Shown: positions 19,880-32,761, numbered from the stretch's first letter. The stretch: DNA of 64,000 bases from Atkinsonella hypoxylon (GCA_000729835.1 JFHB01000056.1:1-64000), one strand, 5' to 3'. Numbers and translations are program-made. The notes: a model not told the origin generated them from the letters alone.

Positions 19880-20931
19880 AAATACATCGCATACGGAAGA
19901 TTATTTTTTATTTTCAATCGTTCAAATAGAACGTTGTCGAGCTTCTTTCTTTCTTTCTTTTTTTTTCTTTTTCAGCCGCCATGTCAACGGCTCACTCTCA
20001 ACTGCAATCTCTGTAAAATTCTCGCTCCCAGCCATCAAGATAGCGTAGCAGCATTTTCGTTCGACACCTGATTCCAATTCAACTTCGAGCTCGTTACTGG
20101 GGACCTCTTCCAACGCATCCAGCTTCTACTAACAAGGAAAATGGAGCATTGCGCTAGGAAAAGCCCTCTGGGGGGAATAAGAGGCTGCTATCGCTTGCTA
20201 CGGAGGAAGAACCCTCGCTGCTAGCCAGTTAACCAGAAGCCAGTTAGCTCGAATATCCTTGCAACACTACTTCTAGTGGCGCTGTATCATAGGGAGATTA
20301 AACCCTCCCAAGGTCTTCCAGGTTGCTGCAAGTGCAAAGGTGTCTCTAATAGCTAATGCGTGGACAAGTGGCTGGCTTATAAGCTCAACCTACCCTATCG
20401 CGACACTAACAGCTGTAGGAAGAAAAAGCCGTGCTTTTACAAGCCACAGTTAAGCACACCAAGACTGTTGTTGTATTATTGTACGCGTATGCGGTCGCGC
20501 AGGGTAATATAACAGTGATACCAAGCACAAGATACCGCGCTTTCACCATGCCTAGCAGTCACGAAAAAAAAAAAAAAAAAAAAATCCCGTCTTTCTTCAA
20601 GTGAGCAGTCTTTCTATTACATTCTGATTGGCGAAGATGAATTCCAGGCCGCGGAAAAAAGCTATCAATTATTTGTGAGTTTCCCCTCCGCCCATCCACA
20701 ACCAGTATGCCTATGAATCAACTGGTCCCTCAAAAATCAACGTGTCTCGCGTTCTTTGACCAAAGAACACCACGAAAAAAATATTAGTACACACCCGACG
20801 CACGCTCGGTTGTTAGATTCGTCTAATGTTCATCAAGTCATAAGCCACAGACTGCAAGCATGTTTCAAACTCTAGTACAATCAAAGTCTTGTTTGAGAAA
20901 ATAGGTTCCATATGGCGTTTGCCATCGGTAT
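19880..20931. other. Spacer downstream of the tRNA gene
   Basis: Contains a CTTT microsatellite (about 19943-19975) and A21 (20564-20584). Between about 20160 and 20460 broken frames include a short Cys/Lys-rich translation (CCKCKG) interrupted by stops. This may be a decayed mobile-element fragment, as tRNA flanks often attract insertions, but I cannot assign it. Confidence 0.45.
20564..20584. repeat. A21 homopolymer
   Basis: Run of about 21 adenines on the plus strand in non-coding DNA. Confidence 0.85.
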
Positions 20932-23274
20932 TCATTCTTGTTGAAATGAGTGCATTTCGAAACTTGGCCAACCGAATTGTTGAAAAACGTCTTGCTGCGA
21001 TGTCTGGGAGAAGCTCAGATTCTCACTTGGGATTTCACCAAACAGAGGCTGCTGGAAGTTGTTGCTCTTCTTAGTGGTTGGAAAGAGTTGGAAGTCCGAT
21101 CCGTCAACCTGGAGAGTTTCATCAAAGCCCTCATCAACTTCATGCAGCGAAGTCGGCGTGAAGAGCATCACGTTCTCTTGTCCCGATGGGGAAAAGTGAG
21201 GCGGTGCCGCTCGTTGAGGTGCGAAGCAAGGCTGAGAGGCTTGATAAATAGGCGGCTGCTGAGGCATGTGCTTGTTGTAGAGTTGGTCCTGCGCCACGAG
21301 CTGGGCAGGAAGTTGGACTGGGGCAGCATATAAATCCTCATCGTTGAGAATAAACGTAGATCCATTCTGATATGGAGGATATTGTTCATAAGAGGTGGCG
21401 GAAGACGATGGAGATGTATGCTCTAGAGCTAAATCTAGAGCGTCCAAGGTGTCTGGTTGAACGCCATATGTGGCCAACCAATCTCTCTCTGCCTGATAAG
21501 TCGGAAAGACCACGGCGTCCTGGTCCTGAGGAGGAGTGGGAGCGCTGTAGGGAGGAGTCCTGATGGGAGGAGAAATGCTGCCACGGGGAAGACTTGGCTG
21601 CACAGAGACGCTAGGTTTGCTGAGATCCTTCTTCCCGTTCGTTTTAGTTCGAACGTAAGTCCAGCCATGGGCTTTCTCCATGTGCTGCTTGCAGTTTGAT
21701 TGTCGCTTAGACTTATAGGGGCAAGGCTTATATAAGCACTCGTACATTGCAGGGGCATCGGAGTGCTTGTCATTGACATGACGGTCCATCTCCTTCTCGG
21801 TTGGCCATCCAAACTCGTGATATTTGCAGGTTGGGATGGGACACTTGTATGGCCGAGAGTGCGTCTTCTCGTGCTTCTTCAAGTCGCAGGGGCGTTGGAA
21901 CTCCTTGCGACATCCAGGCTCACGGCACTTTTTCGGTGCAAGCTCTTCAGCAGTAGCATTTTTTTTTCTTCGAGCCATGGATCGCATGATCTCTTCTTCA
22001 TCTTCGCACTGCGCGCTCAAGGAGCGTTTAAAAGCGACAGGGGACTCCTCCAAGTTCACAGGTTTGCCAGTGGCAATAGACACAGCAGAGCCATCTTTTC
22101 GAACACGGATGAGCTCAGCGGGGCGACCATTCTCGGCAATGCCACCGTGCAGTCTGATCTCATCATTTCTTGAGGGGGCGTTAGTGTGTTGTTCTAGTGG
22201 CATGAGGTGCGGTACATACTTGTCAACGTCCATGGCATCAGCCACGCCGCTCTTATCTTTGGCGGCGGCTAGTTGTCTGCCGTACTGATAAATCTGCTCC
22301 TTCAGATCGATGAAGTATCCGTTAGTATAAGGGCGGTCGCCAGGTCGAACTTGTTCGCGTTCCGAAATATACTCGACAGTTGCTTGAATGCATTGAATCG
22401 ATGTAAGGCAGAAATCGAGATACAAGACGGCAGACTTGGCCGTCCCCTTAAATAGCAATTTCCGATAAGTATCACTCCAAACGCCGTTACCGGTCAGAAT
22501 TCGACTTACTGGTGCCATGAAGACCAAAGTCTTTTCTAAATCACGAAGGCAAATAATCTCCTTGGATTTAATTCGCCGTGGAACGTCGAGCACGAGAGCA
22601 TCAAATTCCTTAAAGGTGGGCTTCTCAAGAAGTGGGCGTAGGATGTGTTCGTTGATACGATTGAACGCTTTACGACTCATTGCAGGAAGCATTTTCTTGG
22701 CGCTGGACGCACCGGTGAGAGCTGAGACGGATACATGCGTCCTTGAATCCTTCATGTTTTCCGCCGCATGAGCGGTCTCGCACTTCTTGTCCTTTGACGA
22801 GGAGGCAATGGAGGAGCCAAGACCGCTGTCTGAAGCCTGTTTTGAACGACGCACTGAGCGTGGGCGCAGTGCCCGACGCTCAGGCTGGGGGCTAGCCATA
22901 GCTGGGTCAACAACGGGGAGGTCAAGAAACCCTCTAGGAACAGGGAGACTGGTGTCTCGTAGCGGCTTCTTGTTAGAAGACTTAGGAGATGACAAGATCG
23001 AGTGACTTTTCGTCTTGGCAAGTGTTTCGTCAATGTCGTTCAGAGTGAGTTCGATACGACGACGATTGGCATCAAGAACGTCGTCTAAATGGGTGTGAGA
23101 CCGAGAGAGCTGAGGAGGGACAAAGACATCGTCTGGTGAAGAAACAGAAGAGGTGGGATAATGAAATGTAGAACCCTTGCGCAAAGTCATATTAGTCTTT
23201 AGTGCCAAAGCGCTCTCACTGTCCTTTCCGGAACGAGCCACCAGAGTTCTTCGACGAGGGTTGGCGAAGGACAT
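20932..23274 (-). CDS. C2H2 zinc-finger protein, putative fungal transcription regulator
   Basis: Nuclear DNA-binding protein with three C2H2-type fingers: C-x4-C-x12-H-x3-H (CREPGCRKEFQRP...HEKTH), a longer second finger (CPIPTCKY...HVNDKH) and a third (CLYKPCPY...HMEKAH), at about residues 412-498 of the spliced protein. The contiguous frame is 780 aa, but two introns are likely: 22509-22447 (63 nt, GTAAGT...AAG, CTGAC branch point) and 22219-22169 (51 nt, GTATGT...AAG, ACTAAC branch point). Both are multiples of three without stops. Splicing gives 742 aa. N-terminus is Ser/Arg-rich; a conserved middle region (YLDFCLTSIQCIQATVEY, DRPYTNGYFIDL) precedes the fingers; the Gln/Pro-rich C-terminus may activate transcription. 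Targets unknown. Confidence 0.9.
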   Translation of the reverse strand: MSFANPRRRTLVARSGKDSESALALKTNMTLRKGSTFHYPTSSVSSPDDVFVPPQLSRSHTHLDDVLDANRRRIELTLNDIDETLAKTKSHSILSSPKSSNKKPLRDTSLPVPRGFLDLPVVDPAMASPQPERRALRPRSVRRSKQASDSGLGSSIASSSKDKKCETAHAAENMKDSRTHVSVSALTGASSAKKMLPAMSRKAFNRINEHILRPLLEKPTFKEFDALVLDVPRRIKSKEIICLRDLEKTLVFMAPVSRILTGNGVWSDTYRKLLFKGTAKSAVLYLDFCLTSIQCIQATVEYISEREQVRPGDRPYTNGYFIDLKEQIYQYGRQLAAAKDKSGVADAMDVDKYVPHLMPLEQHTNAPSRNDEIRLHGGIAENGRPAELIRVRKDGSAVSIATGKPVNLEESPVAFKRSLSAQCEDEEEIMRSMARRKKNATAEELAPKKCREPGCRKEFQRPCDLKKHEKTHSRPYKCPIPTCKYHEFGWPTEKEMDRHVNDKHSDAPAMYECLYKPCPYKSKRQSNCKQHMEKAHGWTYVRTKTNGKKDLSKPSVSVQPSLPRGSISPPIRTPPYSAPTPPQDQDAVVFPTYQAERDWLATYGVQPDTLDALDLALEHTSPSSSATSYEQYPPYQNGSTFILNDEDLYAAPVQLPAQLVAQDQLYNKHMPQQPPIYQASQPCFAPQRAAPPHFSPSGQENVMLFTPTSLHEVDEGFDETLQVDGSDFQLFPTTKKSNNFQQPLFGEIPSENLSFSQTSQQDVFQQFGWPSFEMHSFQQE

Positions 23275-26200
23275 GGTGCTTGATGGAGGTGGGCGTAGAC
23301 TTGGCTTGAATTCTGCCAGAGTTGCTTCACAGATTGTGTGAAAGTCAGTTAATTAGCGTTTGCGTGTTCGCCTGTTCGCCGCAGCCAGAGAGTTCAGGCG
23401 GGGTTGCAGAGGGACAGCAAGGTCGAGTCGAGGATATGAGTCACCATACGCCTCCCTAAGCCGGGATAGATCGATCGGGGCTCCAAAGGGGACGAAAGAT
23501 CAGGGTGTCTTGTTTCCCGGCGGGACAGATACGCAGGGGAAAGAGACAAGGAGAGGGATAGCGGGAGAATTGAATTTGGGAACTAAAACCCTTGCCCAGT
23601 CCGCTCGTCAGATGGCAAGGCTTCTGAGAGCGTAGCCGGTCTCGAAATGAAGGATGTCGAGCAAGAGATACAAGGGAGAAGAGGGTTTGTGGCTAATGAC
23701 AGCAAGCAACGAGAGGAGAATGGGTCAAAATGGATATCCAGCAATGCAAGGACTCTCCGAGGCGAGTCCTGTGAGCCGACGAAGGAGACAACTGTAGATG
23801 GTCGCCAGCACGTCAGGTTGCCACAGAGGAGTAAATGGAGTGAAGCGTTGGTTGGGAGGGCATGTGGCGGAAAACGGATATATGAGGAGACCAAGAAGGT
23901 ACTGAATCGAGTCGCCACGGACAATGAGGAGGGGGTCGCTGTAGGGAAAGCCAATAGACACGATAATGAGCACGCGGAGGAAGGCGGGTGTCAGGAAAGA
24001 GGCAAACGGGCGGACGAAGGATGTTCAAATTGAGCGAGTGTTGGCGATGAAGTCGGCCAAACATCAGCCGAGCGCACGCTGCTGCCTGGAACCACTTTTC
24101 TAAACGGGACTAGCGCGAGTCTCAAAGCTTATGGAGCGGGCTGTGCGGACCTTTGAAGGACCCGGATCCCTGTCAGCGGAGTCCCTGCTGTTAGGTACAA
24201 CATTGGTATTATTAATAATAGACGGAGGGTAAGGAGTACTACGTCTTGGTCTGGTACGATGCTTTCTCCCACAAGAATTGAGCGTGCAGAGAGAAAGTGG
24301 GCGATTGCAGCCATTTGGCAGTCGCAGAGCCGCATCCTCCATCCGCCATCCTTCTCCTTCTCCCACGTCTTCCTACCGCCCACTGTATGTACTCCGCAGA
24401 GATACTACGAACATGGCAAGTTACTGGCAAGTTACCTTGCTGGTCCGCCCCGGAATCTTTTGAGCCTTGCACCCTGTCCGCTGTGTTGTGGTGATCCACG
24501 CCGATTCCTCCATCTCATCTTTGAACTCCCGACTGCGGGAGAAGACAGACGATGTGCGGAGATCAAAGGCGGAGACTGAAAACACAACCTCACACCAACT
24601 CGAAGCCCATGACGACGGCCATTGCGTATGCATGCTTCTGAATTGGAACCAGTTGCTCCATGTCCAGAGAAGGTTTCATCGTGTAGTGCATCTTCACAGA
24701 AAGCAGGGTCTGTAGCCAGGCGCTCTGTCAATATTTCTGAGCCGCGAAACAGACGAACCATGCATGAATTGTCGTCCTACCACAGTGCCCAGGGATGGAA
24801 GGAAGCTATGCCGTTCATGACGGCGGGTTTCCCTGTATCTGTTTCGACACGATTATTCATCGTCGTTGTAAGCCTGCCGCAATGCCTTGGGAGCCATGCC
24901 GAAAGGGTGGGTTGGCGTGCATGCTGGTTCGCTGAATATTGGACCTGTTGGTTCCAAAAGTAGCTCTCTGAAGTACTCAATGTGACACGACACCCACTTG
25001 TTTATGCGTGTCTCGGTGCGTGTCTTGTGATGTGTGTTGAGCTCCGAAAGCGTGAATTGGCAACATCGGAGTAACCTTTACCTGGACATACGGGGGACCG
25101 TTAATCGAGACCTACCAACCTAGCTAGGTACTTGGGTAGTTAGTCATTTCATCGCCACGGGTTATGAAGTCTTAATCCAAGAGTGCCCCGAGTGCTGGAC
25201 TATGTAGGCATTGCCAATGCAGCCGTTGGCGAATCCCTTTCGAGGTTTCGTCTTCATCGTCGCAATTCCCAAACAAAGCATTGGATACCAACGCGGAATA
25301 ATAGGCTACTGGTTCCGGAACAATGCTTTATCTAAGAGACAAAATGCCCAGGATGGCCCGGCCGAGACCAGCAGCATCGGAGGACATCAACTCGCGATCC
25401 ATATGGTGGTGACTTCGGGTAGGAGATTCGAGATTGCGTGACGACTACGCAACTTCGTGACACGAGTGAATCGATTCCAATACATCTCCCATTAGTACAA
25501 AGCACTGACACTAGGCCATCTGATTCGAGACGGCATCTCATTATCTGATCCTACCAAGGTTAAGATGTGGCGGCATCCAGCACCGATGTCGTCTGACGAA
25601 ATCTTTGCTGCAGAGGAGAATGTCCAATTGTCGGCTTTCCACACCCCCCATTGTCTACTTTTCGTCCAGGTGCAAAACAATCCCCCTCGTCGTTGGCAAA
25701 AGGCAAATCTGTAGGGCTGTCCAGTCAAATGCAAGCGAAGAGGTGGGCGAGGGCGAGCAAACCATCCGGCAGCAAACCAGCCGAGACACCTGAGTCACAG
25801 TCACACTCATCCAGATGCCTCACCTCCCCCCCACAAATTATCATGCATGTACATACGATGTAGTTAACTATGCGCTCGTTTGCTTCGTCTCTCCGATGGT
25901 TCGGCAGCTGGCGGCGGTAGCACTGCACGTCCGTAATTAGTTGGGCAGTTCTAGCAGAGGATGATGCGTCCCATTGCCCTTTGGCCCCTCGTGGGCATTC
26001 GGAGGTTTCCTATTTCGGCTACGCCGCATTGGTTGCCTGCGGGCCACGTCCGCCATCATTCGTCACCTCGTGTTTTGAAGCAAAATGTCTGGCTCGAACT
26101 AGACCCGGGCTATTTTGTCGGTGACAAAGATTGCAGCTGCGTATTATAGCCAATGGCGGCGACTGTATTCCGTAATCGAGCAGCATCGAGCAGCATCGAG

Positions 26201-27783
26201 CAGCCCTGTCGCAAGGGGCCTAGGCCCAGGCCTTGGCAGCCTGGTAGGTGGTTGGATGGCGCAAGTGGGGACAAGCACAACTCGTCCTCGGCCAAACCAA
26301 GTGACCATGTGGCGGCGTAAGAATTTTCCAAGCCACCGACGCTGTGGGGTCGGTCAACAAAGTAATGCAGCGCTTCCACAGTCACAACATCGCAGAGTTG
26401 TGAACCTGAGCACAAACGAGATGACTCATGACGATTGCGCAGAATGTCGGATGTCGAATATCGTCCACTCCGTACCATCATCCATCGCGAGTCAACCCGG
26501 ATTCTCACGACCAGTCTGACAACATCATCAAGACAGCTTTTCGTTGTCATGGAGACATCTATCGCTATGTTCCGTTCTTCCTATATTTTTTAGAGCTCAC
26601 AAGCCTGCAGCTATTCCCAGAATCCGGTTGGGCGATAGACCGATATCTTCTGGTTGATAACCACCACGCTGCGGCACCAACGACGAACCAAATGAATGAG
26701 TCCCGCTGCCTTACGCGGATCGTCACGAGCGGGCTATGCCGCGTCATGCATCTGCTTAGGCAGCGTAGGCCAAGATGGAGATCTTCCTCACAACACGATC
26801 CCTCGCTCTACGGAATAGGCATCCTCACATTGAGACCCCAGGCACGGACATTCCCCGTCTTCAAAGCCAAATATAGACAGCAAGCCCAGCTTCCCGAATC
26901 GATCTGCTGCTCGTACCCCTGAGCAAGCCCAAGCAAGAAGCTTGCGCAATGTCAGATGTAATCACAAGGCACCCAAATTAGTGAACCCATGTCCTCACGT
27001 CTGAACCATGAGATCGTCGGCCCCCCATATTTCCTCGCTCGACCAATATGTACATACTGCTGTCTATCAGCCAGTCCAGTTTTTTTTTAACAAAGTACCT
27101 CTCCTCCTGTGCGTGAATTGTCCTTGTCCAGTGGCTGTGCTTGCGACGCAAGTTCCAGCGCTTGCAATTAATTCATTGTATACAGCTTGCCATCGATGTT
27201 TCACGACATAATGTTCTAGGCTGGATGCCGTCCGAAGACAGGGCAGTCCCGTCATAGGATCAATGACGTCCATCTTCAGTGTACTTCGTAGTTGCACGCT
27301 TCCTTCACCTTGTCATCCTTGCGATTTCAAGCGCTATCGAACATTTGCTCCTCATTTTCATCGCCAATATGCCATGATCATTCAGGTGGACTTGCTGAAG
27401 AATTACCGTGATTTGTATTTCTATCAATCTAAACTTGCTCTTAGCTTTTCCCATCTACAGAGTATTGGTACACAAGTCTATGTACAATGCTCGCCCCCGA
27501 ATGATTTACAGAAAACACCTGGCAGGGCAAAAGCGACGCTTTATCACGATACGCGACTTACCATATTATATTCCGTAGTTTTGCGGGTAATTAGGCAGCG
27601 ACCGTTAGTGGCAAAATTAGACAGCTTAAAGGCTTTTGTTTCAGCTTCTTTTTATGATTGGCTGAAAAAGTACTATCTAATGTCTTAGAATAACCTTGTA
27701 CAATGAATTTTGATTCGCCGACATTGCTCCTGCGGAGTAGGTAGATTTGTAAAATCATCCAGGGGGTGCATTGTACGCACCTA
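23275..27783. other. Gene-poor 4.5 kb spacer
   Basis: Probably includes the promoter and 5' UTR of the zinc-finger gene near 23.3-24 kb. Many open frames up to 164 codons occur, but none shows a domain, conserved motif or splice structure. A 10-bp GAGCAGCATC repeat (3 copies) is near 26178-26207. DNA from about 27400 to 27710 is AT-richer. A non-coding RNA cannot be excluded. Confidence 0.5.
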
Positions 27784-29199
27784 TTATACATGTGCCCACC
27801 CATATCGAACCAAGACCTGCATCTCGTTAATCAGACAAAAAACGCCTGGCTCTCTGTTCCCCTTCTTCTCCCTCTGCCACCGTCTCATGCGCGACTTCAC
27901 AACTAGCCCTTCGAGTCGGAACGTCAGCCACCTGCTTATCCTGTTTCTCCATATCCCCGTCAAGATTTTCCATGCAGATACCCAAGAACCGGGGGGGTGG
28001 GTGGCCTCATACGCGGCCGGGCTATAGCCCACTCGTACTCTTGGGTTGAGGAAGACGCCTCTTGTTTGGGATAACGGGTTGTCGGCGTGGATTAAGCAGC
28101 ATTCCGAGCCTTCGAGGTGATATGCAGCGAGGGAGTCTGGAACACCGCGAAAGCGAAGTCGTGTTGTGGAAGATACGAATGGCTCGGCGGGCATAACCAC
28201 TATCAGGGAATGGACCCAAGTTAGTTTCAAGCTGAAGCGAGACGCAAAACACCCTCTGATGTGAAGATATCCAGGGAATCAACGTACCCATACCATTCCA
28301 GCAGCTCTTAACGGGCACAGCATCCATGTTCTTCACGAGGGCATTCCTCGACGTTCGTGCTTTGAAGTATGGCCATGTCTGCAGGATATGCTCGTGGCCC
28401 TCGATATCTCGCAGCGCAAATGTGTCGTAGTAAAGAGGAGGCTTCGAAAAGTCCAGCGAGCATGCCGCTCCGTATTCACCCCCGTTGGTGTCCATTAGTT
28501 CTAACACGTCTTCAACCTAGCATTGTGGACCATCAGCTGAAGTCATGGATCCAGTGAATATCGAGACAAACACTTAGTAAAAGGATCCCAATCGACTCGA
28601 CGTACCGTGAACACCACATCGTTCAGGAAAAGAACCTTGGCGAACTCGATGCCCTTTTCATGCTGCTCTATTAGATCCTTGATTGTCTTGTTTCGCAATT
28701 TCGCCAAATAGGGAATTCGACGCAATTCCTTCTTATGCCTCGACGTGTATATCCATCCTTCTCCCTTGATCGGGTTATTTAGCTGCTCCTGATGCGTGAC
28801 GTCCGAAACTTCAACACGTCGCGGAACGCCCCTTTTCTCCAGCTCCCGGTCCAACTCCTGCAGGACCGCCTTGCTGTCGTCCCAGCTGCCACTCTCAAAT
28901 ATGCTCACGAAGACATTCTTTGGACCGAACGTCTCAGTCAAGTCTAAAACAGCTTTGCTCCAGTGACTCTTGAGAATCTCGCCATCGTTGAAGTGCATGC
29001 TCGCAATGTATATTCGTTCGTGTGGCCTGGATGGCACGGGGGAATATTTGCGACGGTGGACATGACTGTAGCCGAGATTGTGGTGTATCCGGAGGACGTC
29101 CAGGAAGTTGAAAAGACAGAAAAGGAGAACTGCTATTCTGGTGACGCGTAAACGCAGGACCCGACGAATATACAGCCAATTAGCCTGGGAAAGGAGCAT
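27784..29199 (-). CDS. GT69 alpha-1,3-mannosyltransferase (CAP59/CMT1 family)
   Basis: Type II membrane glycosyltransferase of the family that includes Cryptococcus CAP59/CMT1; probably acts in the Golgi on wall or secreted glycans. Exons: 29199-28606, 28516-28288, 28199-27784 (412 aa). Introns of 89 and 88 nt have GTACGT donors and TAG acceptors. Seen: a membrane anchor at about residues 20-38; RIYIASMHFNDGEILKSHW at the start of the catalytic domain; NVFVSIFESGSWDDSK; FLNDVVFTVEDVLEL and ACSLDFSKPPLYYDTFALRD, where Asp residues of the DxD-like sugar-nucleotide site lie; CWNGMVVMPAEPF; HPPGSW; and a C-terminal tail. It is on the same strand as PMT4, 510 bp downstream of that gene's stop codon. 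The acceptor substrate is unknown. Confidence 0.92.
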
Positions 29200-29709
29200 A
29201 GCGCTGAACTGTGTGGCTTCGCGGTGCGTCGACAACGCACCATGGCAGAAGTGCTGGACTTAGTCGACCGACTTTTCTTGGTTAGTTTCGAAGAGAGCTA
29301 TAGTTAGCCGTCGATAATCATTGCTTCAAGGACACAGTGGTGCAAGAACGCGCCAAGACGACCATACCTACGAAGGTTTAGGCGGCGGAGGCGGAGCTTA
29401 ACCAGAAACAGTCTGGTATTCCCTTCGCATCTGACACATCCATTTGCAGACACATTCCACGACCGATCCGGAACCTTTCTATAATTATGTTTTAAGATAA
29501 CCTAATGACTCTTTTCTACGCCAACAAAGACGATTACCGTCAATTCAGAAATCGTTACTAAAACACTGTGTTCTGCTGCATCCCGCATATACCACCCCAG
29601 AAAACTAGTGCACGGAGAGCGCCCGTCGTTTGTTGTGAACAGGACACTTATGCGACATGCACTCTGAGGATCCTTCCGTCCGTAATTTACTTCCCAAGTA
29701 CGTCACATG
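29200..29709. other. Spacer between PMT4 and the GT69 gene
   Basis: 510 bp between two co-directional glycosylation genes. It should hold the PMT4 3' end and the GT69 promoter. No gene or repeat seen. Confidence 0.5.
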
Positions 29710-32134
29710 TTATTTGGCAAAGTGTAGATCGTAGCCGAGCCATTTTCTACGAACAACTTGCTCGACACTGAGGCCAGGGTAGCCGTATGTCAATGGCAGG
29801 AAGAAGTACCATCCAGCGATCGCAATAGTCAGAATGACGGCAGTAGCAATCCACGCTCCTGCCATCCTTTGGCCAGCAAACCTTTCACGAGCTGTAACAT
29901 GCTTCTTAGGGCCCTTCTGGAAGCCGTGGTGTTCATCGGCAGGTGCAACACTGAAAATAAACTCGATAAGTGCGCCAGCAACCAAGCAAGAGGCTAGATG
30001 AGCCGGCAAGTAATGGTGCAAGAACAGTTGACGACCCATTAAGTAAAACGGGAAGTAGTGGGTTGCCCAAGCAATCCAGAAGAAACCTGTCGAGTTGTAC
30101 AGCCGGGAGCGAGTACCTAAAGTCGAGATTAATCGCTACAAAGAAGCATGGGATGGACAATGCGCTAGATAGTGACTTACGGTGATCCAGAGCATCAATG
30201 CCGCGGCGCAATGAGACCTGGTCGGCAAGAATGATGCCAGCGTACACGGCAATTAAACTGGCTACGAACCACCAACCGATGGGGTTTCCTACAAAGTAGA
30301 TCTGCTGGCGAGTATCATTGTGAGTCCAGAAGCTGACGCCTCTTAATAAGAATGGCCACTGATATGGGTGACTAGCATAAGGATGACTGCTTGTCAATTT
30401 GCTGTTGTGGTAGAACATAGCTCTCTGAAGCTCGAACCATTTTTGCAAAAAGGGCAAAGTCTTGACTTTGCGCTCCTCCTTTTGGCGGCGCGCATCGTCA
30501 GCAGGTAAGCTAGGAATGTCCTCCACAAGCCAAATGTTGGAGCTGGGCGGAATTTGCTTGTTTCCATTGATTTCCTGTTGGCGTGACCCCCAGTCGGGTA
30601 GCGGCTTGGTGTGTGTCCACATAGCGACCTTGCTCGGGAAGTGAATAAGCTTGAAGTAGCTAGCAACCGACTTAAATTCCTGCTTGTCTTTGCCATTCTC
30701 GATGCGAATCTCAAAAAGAGTATCATTGGCACGACTACCGTAGGCTTCCTCTTGTGTGGTAGTGGTGAACTCCTGATTAGTTGGATAGTACGGCGAGGCG
30801 ACATCATGCGACAGAAGGTACGAGTCAGTACCAACATGTCTCAGACGGATAACCTCATTGTTTCGAACAAGCCGGCCAGTCTGTTTGTCGTCATCCAGGG
30901 GGAGAATTTGCCAATAGTTATTGGCGTCATTGTGCGGGTAACCGGTAACCTGTTGGCCTTGGCTGGACACGCGTCCGTCCTCATAACGCAACGGATATCG
31001 GTCGGGATGACTGTGCAAGAAAGCTTTGGTTTCCTTGTGCTTGATTGTGATAGTATCATAGTATTGAATGTTCACTGCATTTGCTAGCATAATATTGTCG
31101 CTCAGTGTCTCTTGGAAAGCAGGAGACATGAAGTCGTCGCCTGGGCCAGAACGGGTGAGAACAGCGAAGTGAACCTGGAACCAAAATAGATAGAATATGA
31201 ATGGAAGGATTATGAGGCCAACAGCTCGGGCAGCGAAGTGCTTTGCGAAATGAGGAAGGCTGATTGCACCCCCGCGGCGTTTAATATCCAACAATTCCCA
31301 AAGATCAATGGAGACGGCAGAGCCAATGGTGACAAAGGCGAAAAGACCGACGTATTTGGTTGAGATGTCGCAGGACAAAGCAAATCCGGTAAGGATTAGC
31401 CACTTCCACCACTTGCGGCTGAATGGTTCGTGCCGAAGCTTGTAAAATTTGATGTAGAAGAGGAGACTGCAAGCCATGGCCAAAACAAGCGTGGCGTCGA
31501 GGAGGATCAGTCGCGTCTGACCGATATGAGCATTGTCGAAGAGAACAAGCCCGGCAGCAAGAATGCAAGCCGGAACACTATAGCCTGATTCCCACATGAT
31601 GAGGTACGAAACTGATACCGTCAAGGCGCCGAGAATAGCAGGAAGAGCCCGGAATGCCACATATGGAACCTTGTTGTCAATATACGAATCACCGATGTTT
31701 TCGAAGTGGAAATGACCATCGTAGCCGACCAGCCAGCCCATGAAGGCGAAAAGAAGCTTCGCGAAAGGAGGATGGACATCAAAGAAGTAGGTTCGCTCCA
31801 AATAAAGTGATGCAAACTGTATTGAGGTCAGTCAGCTGGAAGAATTCAGTTGTCCGAGCATTGCAGATTACCGACTGACCTTGCCAAAGTGGACCTCGTC
31901 AAAGACGACCTCATTAGGATGGCTGATACCCCAGAATCTGGTGATGAAGGCCAGGGCGGTCGTCACCGAGAAAGCAATCCAGTGATCATGCTCACAGGCG
32001 AGGCTTTTCTTCTGCGCCGCAGCCTTGGAAAGCTTGTCGAGCTCTTCTTCGACGGCGGTTTCGGACGAGCCAGCCTTCTTGGAACCAACGTTCCTTTGCC
32101 GCAGACTTCCCTGCGGTGTTTGAGGCCGAACCAT
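29710..32134 (-). CDS. PMT4: Dolichyl-phosphate-mannose--protein mannosyltransferase 4 (PMT4)
   Basis: ER integral membrane enzyme that starts O-mannosylation of Ser/Thr on membrane and secreted proteins. Exons: 32134-31880, 31816-30181, 30116-29710 (765 aa); introns 63 and 64 nt. Seen: cytosolic N-terminus; first luminal loop with the essential acidic pair in VVFDEVHFGK (Asp79-Glu80); HPPFAKLLFAFMGWLVGYDG; several hydrophobic helices; three MIR repeats in a luminal region at about residues 338-518 (starting at TITIKHKETKAFLHSHP); then C-terminal helices with YFPFYLMGRQLFLHHYLPA. The long single luminal MIR loop and the absence of a PMT1/2-type N-terminus point to the PMT4 subfamily, which works as a homodimer. 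Confidence 0.95.
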
Positions 32135-32761
32135 AATTCTGTTGAACCAAGAAAAATGGAACCGTCAGCTATCGCGAAGCCATTGGGTGCTATAGCGGGT
32201 GCAATTGCTGCCCTCGAGTGCACAAGCAGACTAGTCTTGAATGAACCAGGGAAAACGACAATTGTGTACTCACACAAAATGGTATGGTTATAACTACCCG
32301 ACGTGAAATAAAAAAGAGGAAAGAAAGGAATTAGACAATATAATGATAGCGAAAGAGAGGGTAAATAATAAAAGATTGACGGATCCAGACACGAGAAGGA
32401 CGTGTCGAGATGTCGAAAAAGAGGGTGCAAAAATGAACAACCCCCTCTGCTCGTAGAAGAATGAAGCTGAATGCGGACAGGGAGCATCAAGGAGCAGATA
32501 CGTGGCCAGGATCTGAACGCGAAAGCGTCGATGCCGTCTGGTTGGCTCCTAAGTGGGCGCAGAGGAGGGCTCACATGGCAATGGAGCTGTTGCGCGACCC
32601 TCATTGGCCCAGTCTAGGTACTTTCCGGATCCATACACCTAAGCTATCCTAAGATGCCCAAGTTGCTCGCCACCACCTCCTCGCCGCCTTGCGCTGCTAT
32701 TCTAGTCCTTCAATGCTCCGTAACTCTGCTGCAAATGCTGATCAAAGATGTGCCTAGGTAC

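Noticed and set aside
20300..20460. Cys/Lys-rich broken translation after the tRNA gene
   Set aside because: Stops interrupt it and it cannot be linked to any transposon protein by eye.
26110..26922. Open frames of 146 and 164 codons on opposite strands
   Set aside because: Mutually overlapping, no domain, no hydrophobic or charged patterning typical of proteins, no introns.
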